Assembly (NCBI RefSeq): GCF_029537235.1 | Contig: NZ_CP120638.1 | Span: forward strand, 930,001 to 994,000 | Direction: 5' to 3' | Source of the DNA: Rhizobium sp. 32-5/1 | Lineage (GTDB): Bacteria; Pseudomonadota; Alphaproteobacteria; Rhizobiales; Rhizobiaceae | Length of the DNA stretch: 64,000 nucleotides | Shown: piece by piece, positions 45,921 through 54,632 of the stretch | How the letters are laid out: each line of letters opens with the position of its first letter | How positions within the stretch are numbered: position 1 is the stretch's first letter | Translations under genes and position numbers: made by a program | Notes under the pieces: model-generated | Told to the model about the DNA's origin: nothing | What the model saw: only the letters and a program-made list of their open reading frames with translations | Database searches by the model: none

Positions 45921-46309
45921 ATGAGATTTTCAGGCGGTTGTCTCTGCGGCGATGTCCGACTTGTGGCATCCGGCACCCCTTACCGGGTCGGCATTTGCCA
46001 CTGCCTCGACTGCCGCAAGCATCACGGCGCGCTTTTCCATGCCTCCGCGATCTTCCCTCTAGAGGCGGTCACTGTCACCGGCGAACCGCAAGACTATGCC
46101 GGGCGGTTCTTCTGTTCGCGATGCGGTTCCTCCGTTTTTCGCGCAGCGCGGACGAAATCGAGGTCAACCTCGGATCGCTGGATGCGCCTGACCAACTGAC
46201 GCCGACCTACGAACTCTGGACGACCCGTCGCGAGGCCTGGCTGCCGCCGTTTCCGCTGGCGAAACGATATGACCGCGATAGGGATGCCGAGGGACGCTTT
46301 GAGGACTAG
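45921..46309 (+). CDS. GFA family glutathione-dependent aldehyde-activating protein, frameshifted as read
   Basis: A 129-residue protein after adding one T to the T5 run at 46135-46139. The start MRFSGGCLCGDVRLVASG and CHCLDCRKHHGALF, with a later FFCSRCGSSVF, give the two zinc-binding cysteine sets of the GFA fold (Pfam PF04828). The repaired continuation SRSADEIEVNLGSLDAPDQL and ELWTTRREAWLPPF is typical. AAGGAG is 7 nt before the ATG. The family name comes from formaldehyde-glutathione adduct chemistry, but most members lack a proven reaction. Confidence 0.88.
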
Positions 46310-46442
46310 GTCGAACGAGGGCCCCGATCGCTGGTTTACGAATAAGTTTCGCGCCCACATCGTTTCCCGAGTGACGTGGAATTACCGTTGATGCAGCGGC
46401 AGGCCCACTCTACCCTGTCGTCCGTATCGGGAGGATGTCGAC

Positions 46443-47381
46443 ATGCGCCTGATTGCAGTCCTGACAAGTGCCTTAATGATGCTCCTCACCGTCACTGTCC
46501 AAGCTGGCGAGGCGGTCCCCGTGCCGGGTACCAGCTGGAGCATCGAGCCGCCGCCGGGGTTCACCCTGACCCGCGACCCTCTGACCATGTTCATCCACCC
46601 CTCCAAGGCTGTGGTGATGGTGATGCAGACGCCGCAGGCCGCCTTGAAACTTTCGGATCTCGGCGAAGTCGGCAGCGTCCAGGGCGAAGGAAACAACATT
46701 ACCCGGATGGACGAAATGCGCGAGGTCACCATCGGCGGTCGGCATGCCCTGTTTTTCAAGGGCCACATGCTGGCGCGCAACTCCGATATGATGGCAGCGA
46801 TCATCGAAGGGCAAGGCAGCAATGCCATGGTGATAGCGGCCATTCCGGCCAATGCCGCGGCAGCGGTCGACAAAGCGGCGATGGAAGCCTCGCTGCTGAC
46901 GGCAATCGAGGTCACGCAGACCATGGATCAGAGGGCAGCGGCCCTGCCTTACCGCTTCGACGATCTTGCCGGCATGCGCATCGCCGATGTCATCGTCGGC
47001 AGCGTTGCGATCGTCACGGATGGCCCCTCCAACGACATGGCGAGTACACCGGACCAGCCCTTCGCCATGGTCTTCGTCGCCGATGCGCAGGGGCAAAGCG
47101 TCCTCTCCGCCGAAGGCGACGGCCCCACGGTTCGTGCCCGCATCACCCAGGAATATCCGGACGCCGCATTCCTCGGCACGATCATGCGCGACATGAAACA
47201 GGGCCGGGTTCTCGAAGTCACCTACACGCGCAAGGACAAGGAGACTCAAAAGGCATTGGCCGGCATCGCCTGGTTCCGGATCGACGGCAGCAAGGCCGTG
47301 ATGATGATCGCCCAGCACCCCATGAGTGGTTTCCACTATGATCGCCTGTTGAAAGTCTGGGATGGCTTGATCGTGAAGTAA
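46443..47381 (+). CDS. Exported protein of unknown function
   Basis: A 312-residue protein with a Sec signal (MRLIAVLTSALMMLLTVTVQ, then AGEA). Two similar halves may be present. The first has WSIEPPPGFTLTRDPLTMF and IGGRHALFFKGHM; the second has FDDLAGMRIADVIVGSVAIV and GIAWFRIDGSKAVMMIAQ. Both mix beta strands with a short helix, like lipoprotein-localisation or stress proteins of the PsbP/Mog1 fold. I do not recognise a family. It is a single gene ending in a small terminator. Confidence 0.7.
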   Translation: MRLIAVLTSALMMLLTVTVQAGEAVPVPGTSWSIEPPPGFTLTRDPLTMFIHPSKAVVMVMQTPQAALKLSDLGEVGSVQGEGNNITRMDEMREVTIGGRHALFFKGHMLARNSDMMAAIIEGQGSNAMVIAAIPANAAAAVDKAAMEASLLTAIEVTQTMDQRAAALPYRFDDLAGMRIADVIVGSVAIVTDGPSNDMASTPDQPFAMVFVADAQGQSVLSAEGDGPTVRARITQEYPDAAFLGTIMRDMKQGRVLEVTYTRKDKETQKALAGIAWFRIDGSKAVMMIAQHPMSGFHYDRLLKVWDGLIVK

Positions 47382-47394
47382 TGCAGTCCTGTAA

Positions 47395-47417
47395 GCGGGT
47401 AAAACCCGCCGCCTTTT
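47395..47417 (+). terminator. Short rho-independent terminator
   Basis: GCGGGT-AAA-ACCCGC followed by CGCCTTTT, just downstream of the exported-protein gene. Confidence 0.6.
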
Positions 47418-47510
47418 CCCGCTTTGTGACTGTATCGTGCCGCTTCGGCCATCAAAACAAGCGCTGGCTCAATGATAGTCATCCTCCCGCTGGTATGAAG
47501 AAACGCCCAC

Positions 47511-47627
47511 TTGTCACACAGAGTAATCTACTAAATTACTAGTTTTTCCGATATTTTTGATGAAGTTAGAGACATTTGCTCCCATCCAGCAGCATTTGAA
47601 ATCCGTTTTTCTGTCTTTTGTCACACA
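47511..47627. promoter_or_regulatory. Paired direct repeats upstream of cysH
   Basis: The decamer TTGTCACACA occurs at 47511-47520 and again at 47618-47627, in the 285-bp region before cysH. The stretch between is AT-rich and likely includes the promoter. The repeats could be binding sites for a sulfur regulator; the second lies 40 bp before the start codon. Confidence 0.4.
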
Positions 47628-47666
47628 AGACTGCGATATTCCGTGACAACAAGACAGGATACCGCA

Positions 47667-48467
47667 ATGACGTCCATTTCCCTTGAGAGCGCCGCCAAGG
47701 CTCTTGATCAGCAGCTTGCAGGCCTTGACCTTGCCGGCCGGCTAGCGCTTGTCGCCGGTCTTGACGGCAAGGCAGTGTTCACCACCAGCCTCGGTATCGA
47801 GGACCAGGTGATCACGGCAGCGATCGGTACCGGACAGTTCGGCATCGATGTCTCGACGCTCGAGACCGGTCGTCTGTTCAACGAAACCGTGGCGTTGATC
47901 GACAAGACCGAGGAAACCTACAACATCCTCATCAAGCGTTTCTATCCCGAACAGAGCGACATCGACGCCTATGCGGAAAAATACGGCTTGAACGGCTTTT
48001 ACGACAGTGTCGAGGCGCGGCATGCCTGTTGCGGCTTTCGCAAGCTGAAGCCGCTTGCGAAAGCACTCGAAGGCGCCACCTATTGGATCACCGGCCTGCG
48101 CCGCGGCCAGTCGGGCGCTCGTGCAGAGACGCCGTTTGCCGAGTTCGATGCCGAGCGTAACCTCGTGAAGATCAATCCGCTGGCGGACTGGAGCATCGAG
48201 AAGATTCACGCGCATGTCGCGGCGGAAGCGATCCCGGTCAATCCGCTGCACCTGCGCGGCTATCCCTCGATCGGCTGCGAGCCTTGCACCCGCGCCATCA
48301 AGCCCGGCGAGCCGGAACGCGCCGGCCGCTGGTGGTGGGAGAACGACGAAAAGCGCGAATGCGGCCTGCATGTCCCAGAGGCTGCATCCTCCACCCTCCC
48401 GCAATCACCTGCCCTTTCATCGGCAGCCCCCTCATCGAGTGTCCTGGCAAGCAGCATCGCGCGATAA
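47667..48467 (+). CDS. cysH: Phosphoadenylyl/adenylyl-sulfate reductase CysH (APS reductase type)
   Basis: A protein of 266 residues from ATG 47667. The PP-loop region is FTTSLGIEDQVITAAI. Cysteine pairs in ARHACCGFRKLKPL and YPSIGCEPCTR are the ligands of a [4Fe-4S] cluster, which marks the APS-using assimilatory reductase of rhizobia. The redox Cys is in ECGLH. The last 20 residues or so (STLPQSPALSSAAPSSSVLA) are low in complexity and less conserved. It reduces activated sulfate to sulfite and is the first gene of cysHDN. Confidence 0.93.
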   Translation: MTSISLESAAKALDQQLAGLDLAGRLALVAGLDGKAVFTTSLGIEDQVITAAIGTGQFGIDVSTLETGRLFNETVALIDKTEETYNILIKRFYPEQSDIDAYAEKYGLNGFYDSVEARHACCGFRKLKPLAKALEGATYWITGLRRGQSGARAETPFAEFDAERNLVKINPLADWSIEKIHAHVAAEAIPVNPLHLRGYPSIGCEPCTRAIKPGEPERAGRWWWENDEKRECGLHVPEAASSTLPQSPALSSAAPSSSVLASSIAR

Positions 48468-48515
48468 ACGCGCATCTGCCGGCCACCGCACCAGACTTCT
48501 TCCCGGAGATTTGAA

Positions 48516-49468
48516 ATGTCCCCCATCCATCCGGAAACGGAATTGCACAACCCGCAGAGCGCGAAGATCCCGCTCGACCCGCATCTGAAGGCGCTGGAAA
48601 ACGAAGCGATCCACATTTTCCGCGAAGTGGCCGCCGAATTCGACAATCCGGTCATGCTCTATTCGATCGGCAAGGATTCGTCCGTCCTCCTGCACCTCGC
48701 GCGCAAAGCCTTCTATCCCGGCCGCGTGCCCTTCCCGCTTCTGCACGTCAACACGGGCTGGAAGTTCCCGGAGATGATCGGCTTTCGCGATGCGCTGATG
48801 AAGGAATACGATCTCGACCTGATCGAGCACATCAACCTGCGCGGCGCGGCCGAAACCATCACGCCGTTTTCGCATGGTTCGGCGCTCTACACCGACATCA
48901 TGAAGACGGAAGCCCTGCGTCAGGCGCTCGATGCCGGTGGCTACGACGCGGCCTTTGGCGGCGCTCGCCGCGACGAGGAAGCAAGCCGTGCCAAGGAACG
49001 CATCTATTCCTTCCGCACGCCTGACCACAAATGGGACCCGCGCAACCAGCGCCCGGAACTCTGGAACGTCTATAACGGCATGATCCGCAAGGGCGAAAGC
49101 GTACGCGCCTTCCCGCTGTCGAACTGGACCGAAGTCGATATCTGGCGCTACATCCAGGCGGAAGACATCCCGCTCGTGCCGCTCTATTACGCCAAGCCGC
49201 GCAAGTTCGTGGATCGCGACGGCATGCTCGTCTGGGCCGAAGACCCGCGCTTCGAGCCCCTGCCCGGCGAACAGGTCCAGGAAGGCATGTTGCGGTTCCG
49301 CACCCTCGGTTGCTGGCCGCTGACCGGTGGCATCCGCTCCCATGCCACGACGCTCGACGAGGTGATCGCCGAGCTTGAAATCGCCACCGTCTCCGAACGT
49401 CAGGGCCGCGCCATCGACCGCGACCAGTCCGGATCGATGGAAAAGAAAAACGCGAAGGATATTTCTGA
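48516..49468 (+). CDS. cysD: Sulfate adenylyltransferase subunit 2 CysD, frameshifted as read
   Basis: A protein of 317 residues after repair. It has the PP-loop [40 protein letters not shown] and QDIFLP-like ending [14 protein letters not shown]. As read the frame slips at the A5 run 49446-49450. One added A gives KKKREGYF and a TGA at 49466-49468 that overlaps the cysN ATG, exactly as in other rhizobia. With CysN it converts sulfate and ATP to APS. Sulfate assimilation is a poor candidate for decay. Confidence 0.93.
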
Positions 49469-50955
49469 TGACCGTTTCCGCAGTCGCCGCCGCGCCCGCC
49501 ACCATTTCCGCCCTGCCGCATCACGAGCCTGCTCATGCCGTGCGCGACACGCGTCCGCTCCGCCTGATCACCTGCGGTAGCGTCGATGACGGCAAGTCGA
49601 CCCTGATCGGCCGACTTCTCTGGGACACCAAGGCCGTCAAGGAAGACCAGGCCGCTACGCTCCACCGTGACAGTGGCAAGCAGAACGATCTCGGCCTGCC
49701 CGATTTCGCGCTATTGCTCGACGGTCTGCAGGCCGAGCGCGAACAGGGCATTACCATCGACGTGGCCTATCGCTACTTCGCCACCGACAAGCGCTCCTTC
49801 ATCGTCGCCGATACCCCCGGCCACGAGCAATATACGCGCAACATGGCCACCGGCGCCTCCACTGCCGATCTCGCCATCCTGCTCGTCGATGCCCGCGTCG
49901 GCATGCTGGAACAGACCCGCCGCCACGCCACCATCGCCTCGCTGATGGGCATCAAGCAGTTTGTGCTCGCCGTCAACAAGATCGACCTGACCGGCTATGA
50001 CCGCGCCCGCTTCGACCAGATCAGCCATGAATTCCGCGAACTGGCCCTGTCGCTCGGCGTGCGCCAGATCACCGCCATCCCGGTGTCGGCGCTGAAGGGC
50101 GAAAACGTCGTTTATGACGGCCGCGCCTCCATGCCCTGGTATGAGGGTCCGACGCTGGTCGAAGTGCTGGAACTGGCAACCGTCCGCTCCGCCCAGACCG
50201 TCGGCTTCCGCCTGCCGGTGCAGCGCGTCTCGCGTCCCGGCGAAAGCTTTCGCGGTTATCAGGGCACGGTTGCCGGCGGCTCGGTGAAGCCAGGCGATTC
50301 GGTCATCATCCTGCCATCCGGCATGGTGGCCAATGTCACCAAGATCGTCACTTTCGACCTCGTGCGCAACGCTGCCGTTGCCGGCGACGCGATCACGCTG
50401 GTGCTTGACCGCCAGGTCGACGTCTCGCGCGGCGACATGATCGTCTCGATCGACAGCCAGCCGCAGACGGGTCTTGCCTTCGATGCGCAGCTCGTTGCGC
50501 TCCAGTCCGATGGTATCCAGCCGGGCAAGCGCTATTGGCTGAAGAGCGGCTCGCGCCGCCAGCGCGTCACCATCGAGCCGGCAAGCCAGCTGGACCTGAA
50601 GAGCGGTAAGTGGAACCCGGCGCAGTCTCTGCCGATGAATGCCATCGGCAAGGTGCATCTATCCTTCGACGAACAGGCGATCTTCGATAGTTATGAACAG
50701 AACCGCACGACCGGCGCCTTCATCCTGATCGACCCCGACACCAACAACACGGTGGCCGGGGGCATGATCACCGGACGGCGCTCGTCGCTGTCGGGCATCC
50801 ATACCGAAGACAGCCGCGTCATCCTCTCGCTGCCCGCCGATCTCGCCGACCAGATTCTGGCCAGCGAACTCTTCGCCAGCCGCCGCGAGGAAATCGAACT
50901 GCGCCGCGTCAACGCCGGCCGCGCCGCCGAAATCTTCGACGGCATTGACGGCTGA
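49468..50955 (+). CDS. cysN: Sulfate adenylyltransferase subunit 1 CysN
   Basis: A 495-residue GTPase from ATG 49468 ([20 protein letters not shown]). The GTP-binding motifs are [26 protein letters not shown] and [13 protein letters not shown]. Domain 2 follows ([19 protein letters not shown]). There is no C-terminal APS kinase domain, so it is CysN and not the fused NodQ type. GTP hydrolysis drives APS formation by CysD. It overlaps cysD by one base and is followed by a strong terminator. Confidence 0.95.
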   Translation: MTVSAVAAAPATISALPHHEPAHAVRDTRPLRLITCGSVDDGKSTLIGRLLWDTKAVKEDQAATLHRDSGKQNDLGLPDFALLLDGLQAEREQGITIDVAYRYFATDKRSFIVADTPGHEQYTRNMATGASTADLAILLVDARVGMLEQTRRHATIASLMGIKQFVLAVNKIDLTGYDRARFDQISHEFRELALSLGVRQITAIPVSALKGENVVYDGRASMPWYEGPTLVEVLELATVRSAQTVGFRLPVQRVSRPGESFRGYQGTVAGGSVKPGDSVIILPSGMVANVTKIVTFDLVRNAAVAGDAITLVLDRQVDVSRGDMIVSIDSQPQTGLAFDAQLVALQSDGIQPGKRYWLKSGSRRQRVTIEPASQLDLKSGKWNPAQSLPMNAIGKVHLSFDEQAIFDSYEQNRTTGAFILIDPDTNNTVAGGMITGRRSSLSGIHTEDSRVILSLPADLADQILASELFASRREEIELRRVNAGRAAEIFDGIDG

Positions 50956-51018
50956 TTGACCTGACAAAGCATGACGGGAGGGTCGCTGCGCGCGACACTT
51001 TACCAGCTCACAAGATCC

Positions 51019-51053
51019 GCCCGCGGGATTCCAGATCTCGCGGGCGTTTTTTT
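51019..51053 (+). terminator. Terminator of cysHDN
   Basis: The stem GCCCGCG (51019-51025) / CGCGGGC (51039-51045) is followed by G and seven T. Confidence 0.9.
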
Positions 51054-51108
51054 GTGACATTATTTCACTCGCGGTCCGGCCGTTTTCAGGGGCCTCGCCT
51101 CGAACCGG

Positions 51109-51579
51109 TTATTGAAGAACAACGACTGCTTCCACCTCGAAGAGCATGGGGTCGATGGCGAGCTTGGGAACGGGAACCAGAGTCTGTGCCGGCAGCGTGG
51201 CGCCGAACATGTCCTTGACTGCCTGGGTCAGCACCCCAAGCTTGGACATATCGTGATCGACCACGAAAACCGTGAGCTTGGCAACCTGATCCGGCTTGGC
51301 ACCGAGCGCATCAAGAGCAATCCGCAGATTCGCGTAGGCGTGCTTCACCTGGACAGCGAAGTCGGGCGCGAGGGCTCCCGTGCTGTCCTGACCGCCCTGT
51401 CCGGAAATATAGGCAAGTTTGGCTCCGGCGGGCACGATGACCGCCGTGCTATAGCCATTCGGCGTCGGATCGCCGAGGTTCGGTGGGTTGAGGATGGTCA
51501 AATCCTTCGCGGTCGCCTCGGTAGACAGTCCCATGATGATCAATCCTCCAATGAGCAGCTGCTTGATTGCCTGTGCCAT
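51109..51579 (-). CDS. RidA/YjgF family protein with an N-terminal signal sequence
   Basis: A 156-residue protein. The first 25 residues (AQAIKQLLIGGLIIMGLSTE, then ATA) form a hydrophobic export signal. The RidA domain follows: YSTAVIVPAGAKLAYISGQG, QVKHAYANLRIALDALGAKP, LPAQTLVPVPKLA. Cytosolic RidA deaminates reactive enamines/imines. The catalytic Arg common in that group (near xxRxxV) is not obvious here, so this may be another member of the superfamily. It is divergent from the WYL regulator at 51705. Confidence 0.85.
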   Translation of the reverse strand: MAQAIKQLLIGGLIIMGLSTEATAKDLTILNPPNLGDPTPNGYSTAVIVPAGAKLAYISGQGGQDSTGALAPDFAVQVKHAYANLRIALDALGAKPDQVAKLTVFVVDHDMSKLGVLTQAVKDMFGATLPAQTLVPVPKLAIDPMLFEVEAVVVLQ

Positions 51580-51666
51580 AAATTTTTTCCTAAAGTCTGA
51601 GATGGGTCGGATAGAGCCTTGACGTGGTGTCTGCTCCTGGCCGACGGAGACATTTTAAGCGCCCAT

Positions 51667-51687
51667 ACCTGTCAATTCATGTCAGGT
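51667..51687. promoter_or_regulatory. Candidate operator between the RidA and WYL genes
   Basis: The dyad ACCTG (51667-51671) / CAGGT (51683-51687) contains two direct TGTCA copies (51670-51674 and 51680-51684) inside the divergent region, 18 bp before the WYL regulator start. This is typical placement for autorepression. Confidence 0.4.
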
Positions 51688-51704
51688 TGGATTAGGCTTT
51701 TTAG

Positions 51705-52676
51705 ATGCGTGCAAGCCGGCTTCTCTCCATCCTGACGACCCTGCAAGCGAAGGGGCATGTCACCGCCCAGGCGCTTGCGTCCGAGTGCGAGGTTTCGCTT
51801 CGGACAATCTATCGGGATGTGGATGCGCTGAGCGCCGCGGGCATCCCGATCTACAGCCTCCAGGGCAGCAGCGGCGGCTATCGACTGCTAGACGGCTACC
51901 GGGTCCGCCTGAACGGCCTGTCCTCGAGCGAGGCCGAGGCGCTGTTCCTGGCCGGGCTCACGCGCCAGGCGGCTGATCTGGGAATGGGCGCAAGTGCGGC
52001 GAGCGCCCGCACGAAGCTCCTGGCCGCCTTGCCGGAAGCCATGCGATCCGGCGCGGCGCGGGCGCGTTTCCACTTTGACGCGCCAGCCTGGTTCGCTGCG
52101 CCAGAAACCCTGGACAACCTGCCTGCTATTGCCGATGCAGTGTGGAACCAGCACCCTATCCGCATGCGCTATCAAAGCCGGAAAGCCGACAAGGAGCGGC
52201 GCGTCGAGCCTCTTGGGATCGTCCTGAAAGGTGGCGCCTGGTATCTGGTCGCCCAAATTGACAACGAAGCCCGCACCTTCCGCATCTCCAGAATTGGCGA
52301 AATGGCGGTTCTGGATGAACAGTTCGACTATCCAAAAGCTTTCGACCTCGAAGCCTATTGGACCGAGAGCATCAGGCTCTACGAGATCGACCTTCATCCG
52401 AACCGAGCTGAAATTCGTCTCTCGCCTTGGGGCATGGAGATGATGGAAGAGCTTCTACCTGCCTATGTCCGCACCGGGGCGGTGATTTCCGAGCAAGCGG
52501 ACGCACGGGGCTGGCGGCAGGTCACCGTATCGGTCGGTTCCATCGCTCCCGCCGCGACGGAGCTTCTGCGCTTCGGTGCAGAGGTCGAGGTGATCGGGCC
52601 GCCCGAACTTCGGGCCAAAATGGCCGAAATCGTCGACACTTTGGCAAAGCTTTATGCTGGCGATGGCCCGAGATAG
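51705..52676 (+). CDS. YafY/WYL-domain transcriptional regulator
   Basis: A 323-residue protein. The N-terminal HTH_11 domain is MRASRLLSILTTLQAKGHVT, CEVSLRTIYRDVDALSAAGI and SSGGYRLLDGYR. The WYL domain has HPIRMRYQSRKADKERRVEP and PLGIVLKGGAWYLVAQ, with a C-terminal extension (ELLRFGAEVEVIGPPELRAK). WYL proteins sense ligands, often nucleic acid or small molecules. It is divergent from the RidA-like gene and most likely controls it; no defence genes are nearby. Confidence 0.9.
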   Translation: MRASRLLSILTTLQAKGHVTAQALASECEVSLRTIYRDVDALSAAGIPIYSLQGSSGGYRLLDGYRVRLNGLSSSEAEALFLAGLTRQAADLGMGASAASARTKLLAALPEAMRSGAARARFHFDAPAWFAAPETLDNLPAIADAVWNQHPIRMRYQSRKADKERRVEPLGIVLKGGAWYLVAQIDNEARTFRISRIGEMAVLDEQFDYPKAFDLEAYWTESIRLYEIDLHPNRAEIRLSPWGMEMMEELLPAYVRTGAVISEQADARGWRQVTVSVGSIAPAATELLRFGAEVEVIGPPELRAKMAEIVDTLAKLYAGDGPR

Positions 52677-52740
52677 AGGCACATTAGGCAAAGATCTGCT
52701 TCCGGTCTGGACTATCGAAACTGGCCTGCTTCACCCCTTT

Positions 52741-53006
52741 TCATGGACGACGTTTTGCGGCCTGTGCTTCGCCCGCCTCGGCGATGGCCTTCAACGACGC
52801 AAGGTCGCGCGCCTTGAGTTCCTCGGCGTCAAGGTCGTGCTTGCCGCGAAACCAGTCCATGGCAGCGGACAGAGCCTCGGCAAAGGGCGGTGGATAACCG
52901 CCGAGCCCCAGCACCCATTCGCGCACCGTCTCACGCTCCATCCGGCCGGCGGAATAGCGGCCGTGGATGCTTTGCACCGAGGAAATCAGGTCATCGATTT
53001 TTTCAT
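52741..53006 (-). CDS. Small hypothetical protein next to DUF982, frameshifted as read
   Basis: From ATG 53006, with GGGGA upstream, the frame stops after a few codons. Adding one A to the A6 run (T6 at 52998-53003 on +) gives an 88-residue protein starting MKKIDDLISSVQSIHGRYSA, then RMERETVREWVLGLGGYPPP and a charged helix ending AQAAKRRP. It lies 24 nt downstream of the DUF982 gene and is probably co-transcribed. I do not recognise a family. Confidence 0.5.
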
Positions 53007-53030
53007 GTGGTTTCCCCGTGGCGCAAGGGC

Positions 53031-53276
53031 CTATTCCTGAACATGGATTTCGGCCTCGGCGACTGCGGCAAGGAAAGCCTTGCGGGCGTCTTCGGGCTGC
53101 TTTTTCCCTTCAGCCACCGCCGCGCAGATATCCAGCGCCCGGGTCAGGAGTGGCGCATCGTCCAGCGGCCAATCCTCGATCATGGCCCAGGAGGCTTCCA
53201 CGGTGTTGGTGATCGTCGTGTACTTGCCCGGCCCCTCCAGGGCGAGCGTGACGCTCTTGCTCCAGGGTTTATCCAT
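53031..53276 (-). CDS. DUF982 family protein
   Basis: An 81-residue protein from ATG 53276. It matches the rhizobial DUF982 pattern: SVTLALEGPGKYTTITNTVE, AWxxLEDWP-like ASWAMIEDWPLDD, ALDICAAVAEGKKQPEDARK and AFLAAVAEAEI. These small proteins are numerous in Rhizobiaceae; their function is unknown. It is the first gene of a small pair with the 88-residue ORF. Confidence 0.85.
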   Translation of the reverse strand: MDKPWSKSVTLALEGPGKYTTITNTVEASWAMIEDWPLDDAPLLTRALDICAAVAEGKKQPEDARKAFLAAVAEAEIHVQE

Positions 53277-53506
53277 GGTCGGCCTCAATCCCGTTTGACA
53301 TCACACCACCGCAGGACGCGAGCGGACACTGCCGCAGTCTTAACCGGAAACGACCCGACAAGGCCAGCGGCAAGCGAGGCTTGCCTGCCGTTTTCGGCGT
53401 ACATGCAAGGATTTAAAAGCACTTCGCCACAGCGTCATCAACAGCACGGACTGGCGAAAGTCATGGAATTTTCAAGGGTAAACCGCCTCGGGAAAGCGCC
53501 TAGAGC

Positions 53507-53583
53507 TGGTCGGAGTGAGAGGATTCGAACCTCCGACCCCGTCGTCCCGAACGACGTGCGCTACCAGGCTGCGCTACACTCCG
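53507..53583 (-). tRNA. tRNA-Pro (anticodon CGG)
   Basis: A 77-nt cloverleaf on the minus strand. The acceptor stem is CGGAGTG/CACTCCG with discriminator A and a genomically encoded CCA. The D arm has GCGCAGCCTGGTAGCGC, the anticodon stem CGTCG/CGACG encloses loop TTCGGGA (anticodon CGG), and the T arm is GGAGGTTCGAATCCTCT. All canonical pairs are present. No integrase or duplicated 3' end is seen next to it. Confidence 0.97.
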
Positions 53584-54014
53584 TGACCAGCGGCGCTTCT
53601 ATAGATCAGCATTTTCGTTTTCACAAGGCGCAAACCACAAAAACAAGACAGTCATTGCAAAAACTTGACGGCAAAAACATCACCGCAGACGAAATAACTG
53701 ATTTCACTGGCGAACTCCCGGAACCGTGGAAGTAAACCTGCCTTTTCAATGTCGATTGTGCAGGTGTCGCCAAGGGCCGAACGGTCGCATTTCAAGGTGG
53801 AAAAGGGCAATCGCTGCCGTGCCGCGTGCAGTGCTCATTGGGACCTGCATGGGCCTTTCGGCAACGCTTATTAAATTATCGTAATTTTCGTGGTGCAGCC
53901 GATTTTCTTTCGCAGCATTTAGCGCTAGAGGCAGGACTGAAGCCTTGGGAACGCGGGTGTTGCGCGTTTCTACACAAGCGTAATTTTAGAACGAAAACCC
54001 ATGGGGACGATAAC
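53584..54014. other. Intergenic region with no recognised feature
   Basis: About 430 bp between tRNA-Pro and the small lipoprotein gene. I see no convincing ORF, repeat or structured RNA. It must contain the promoter of the tRNA (minus strand) and of the lipoprotein (plus strand). Confidence 0.5.
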
Positions 54015-54410
54015 ATGAATTTCCGCCTGATGACCGTGGCCGGCCTTGCGCTGGCGCTTGCCGGATGCACCACCGTGGGGCCGGCGAAGAATGCCGTCGA
54101 AGCCCGCTGGAACGGCCAGCCGGCCGGCATCTTCTTTGCCAAGTTCGGCCCGCCGACTTCGGATGTCGAAAGCGGCAGTTCGACGGTCTATTCCTGGAAG
54201 GGCGGTTACAAGACCCGCCGCACGCCGGCCGAATATGCCAAGACCACGGACGGCAAGCGCGGCAAAAAGATCGCCAACGCGAAAACGGAATATCTGAGCT
54301 GCTCGGTGCAACTCACGGTGACCTCCGACTACGTCATCCGCTCCATCCGCGTTGCTGGCGGCAGCACAGACTGGTGCACCGAATTCCTGACTGCCGACAA
54401 GGCGAAGTAA
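54015..54410 (+). CDS. Small lipoprotein of unknown function
   Basis: A 131-residue protein from ATG 54015. The signal MNFRLMTVAGLALALAGCTT has a clear lipobox (LAGC). The mature part holds an SmpA/BamE-like stretch (WNGQPAGIFFAKFGPPTSD, then STVYSWKGGYKTRR) and a C-terminal Cys pair (LSCSVQLTV, DWCTEF) that may form a disulfide. It is probably anchored in the outer membrane. The function is unknown. It is a single gene with a terminator. Confidence 0.78.
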   Translation: MNFRLMTVAGLALALAGCTTVGPAKNAVEARWNGQPAGIFFAKFGPPTSDVESGSSTVYSWKGGYKTRRTPAEYAKTTDGKRGKKIANAKTEYLSCSVQLTVTSDYVIRSIRVAGGSTDWCTEFLTADKAK

Positions 54411-54436
54411 GAGCCGATACGCAGTATGTGAAACCA

Positions 54437-54466
54437 GGGCCTGCCGGCATTCGGCGGGCCCTTTTT
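54437..54466 (+). terminator. Terminator of the small lipoprotein gene
   Basis: The stem GGGCCTGCCG (54437-54446) / CGGCGGGCCC (54452-54461), with one wobble pair, is followed by T5. Confidence 0.88.
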
Positions 54467-54632
54467 GTTGCCGGGTTCCCTGAAATCGGGGAGCACTGAC
54501 CCAGCACACCAAAACCAGATTCGTTTGACCGGCAAACCTGCGGGCGCGATGTGGGTCATCGTTTCAGCGAAAATCACTTCAGTTCGACGGAAAGCTGTAT
54601 TATAGCTTTTGCAAAGCTGGAGGGATTTTTGC

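Noticed and set aside
51705-52676. WYL-domain regulator as a marker of a defence island
   Set aside because: WYL proteins often occur in defence loci, but the neighbours here are RidA, DUF982 and a tRNA. No nuclease, helicase or toxin gene is present.
53507-53583. tRNA-Pro as an integration site of a genomic island
   Set aside because: No integrase and no duplicated tRNA 3' end are visible on either side within the window.
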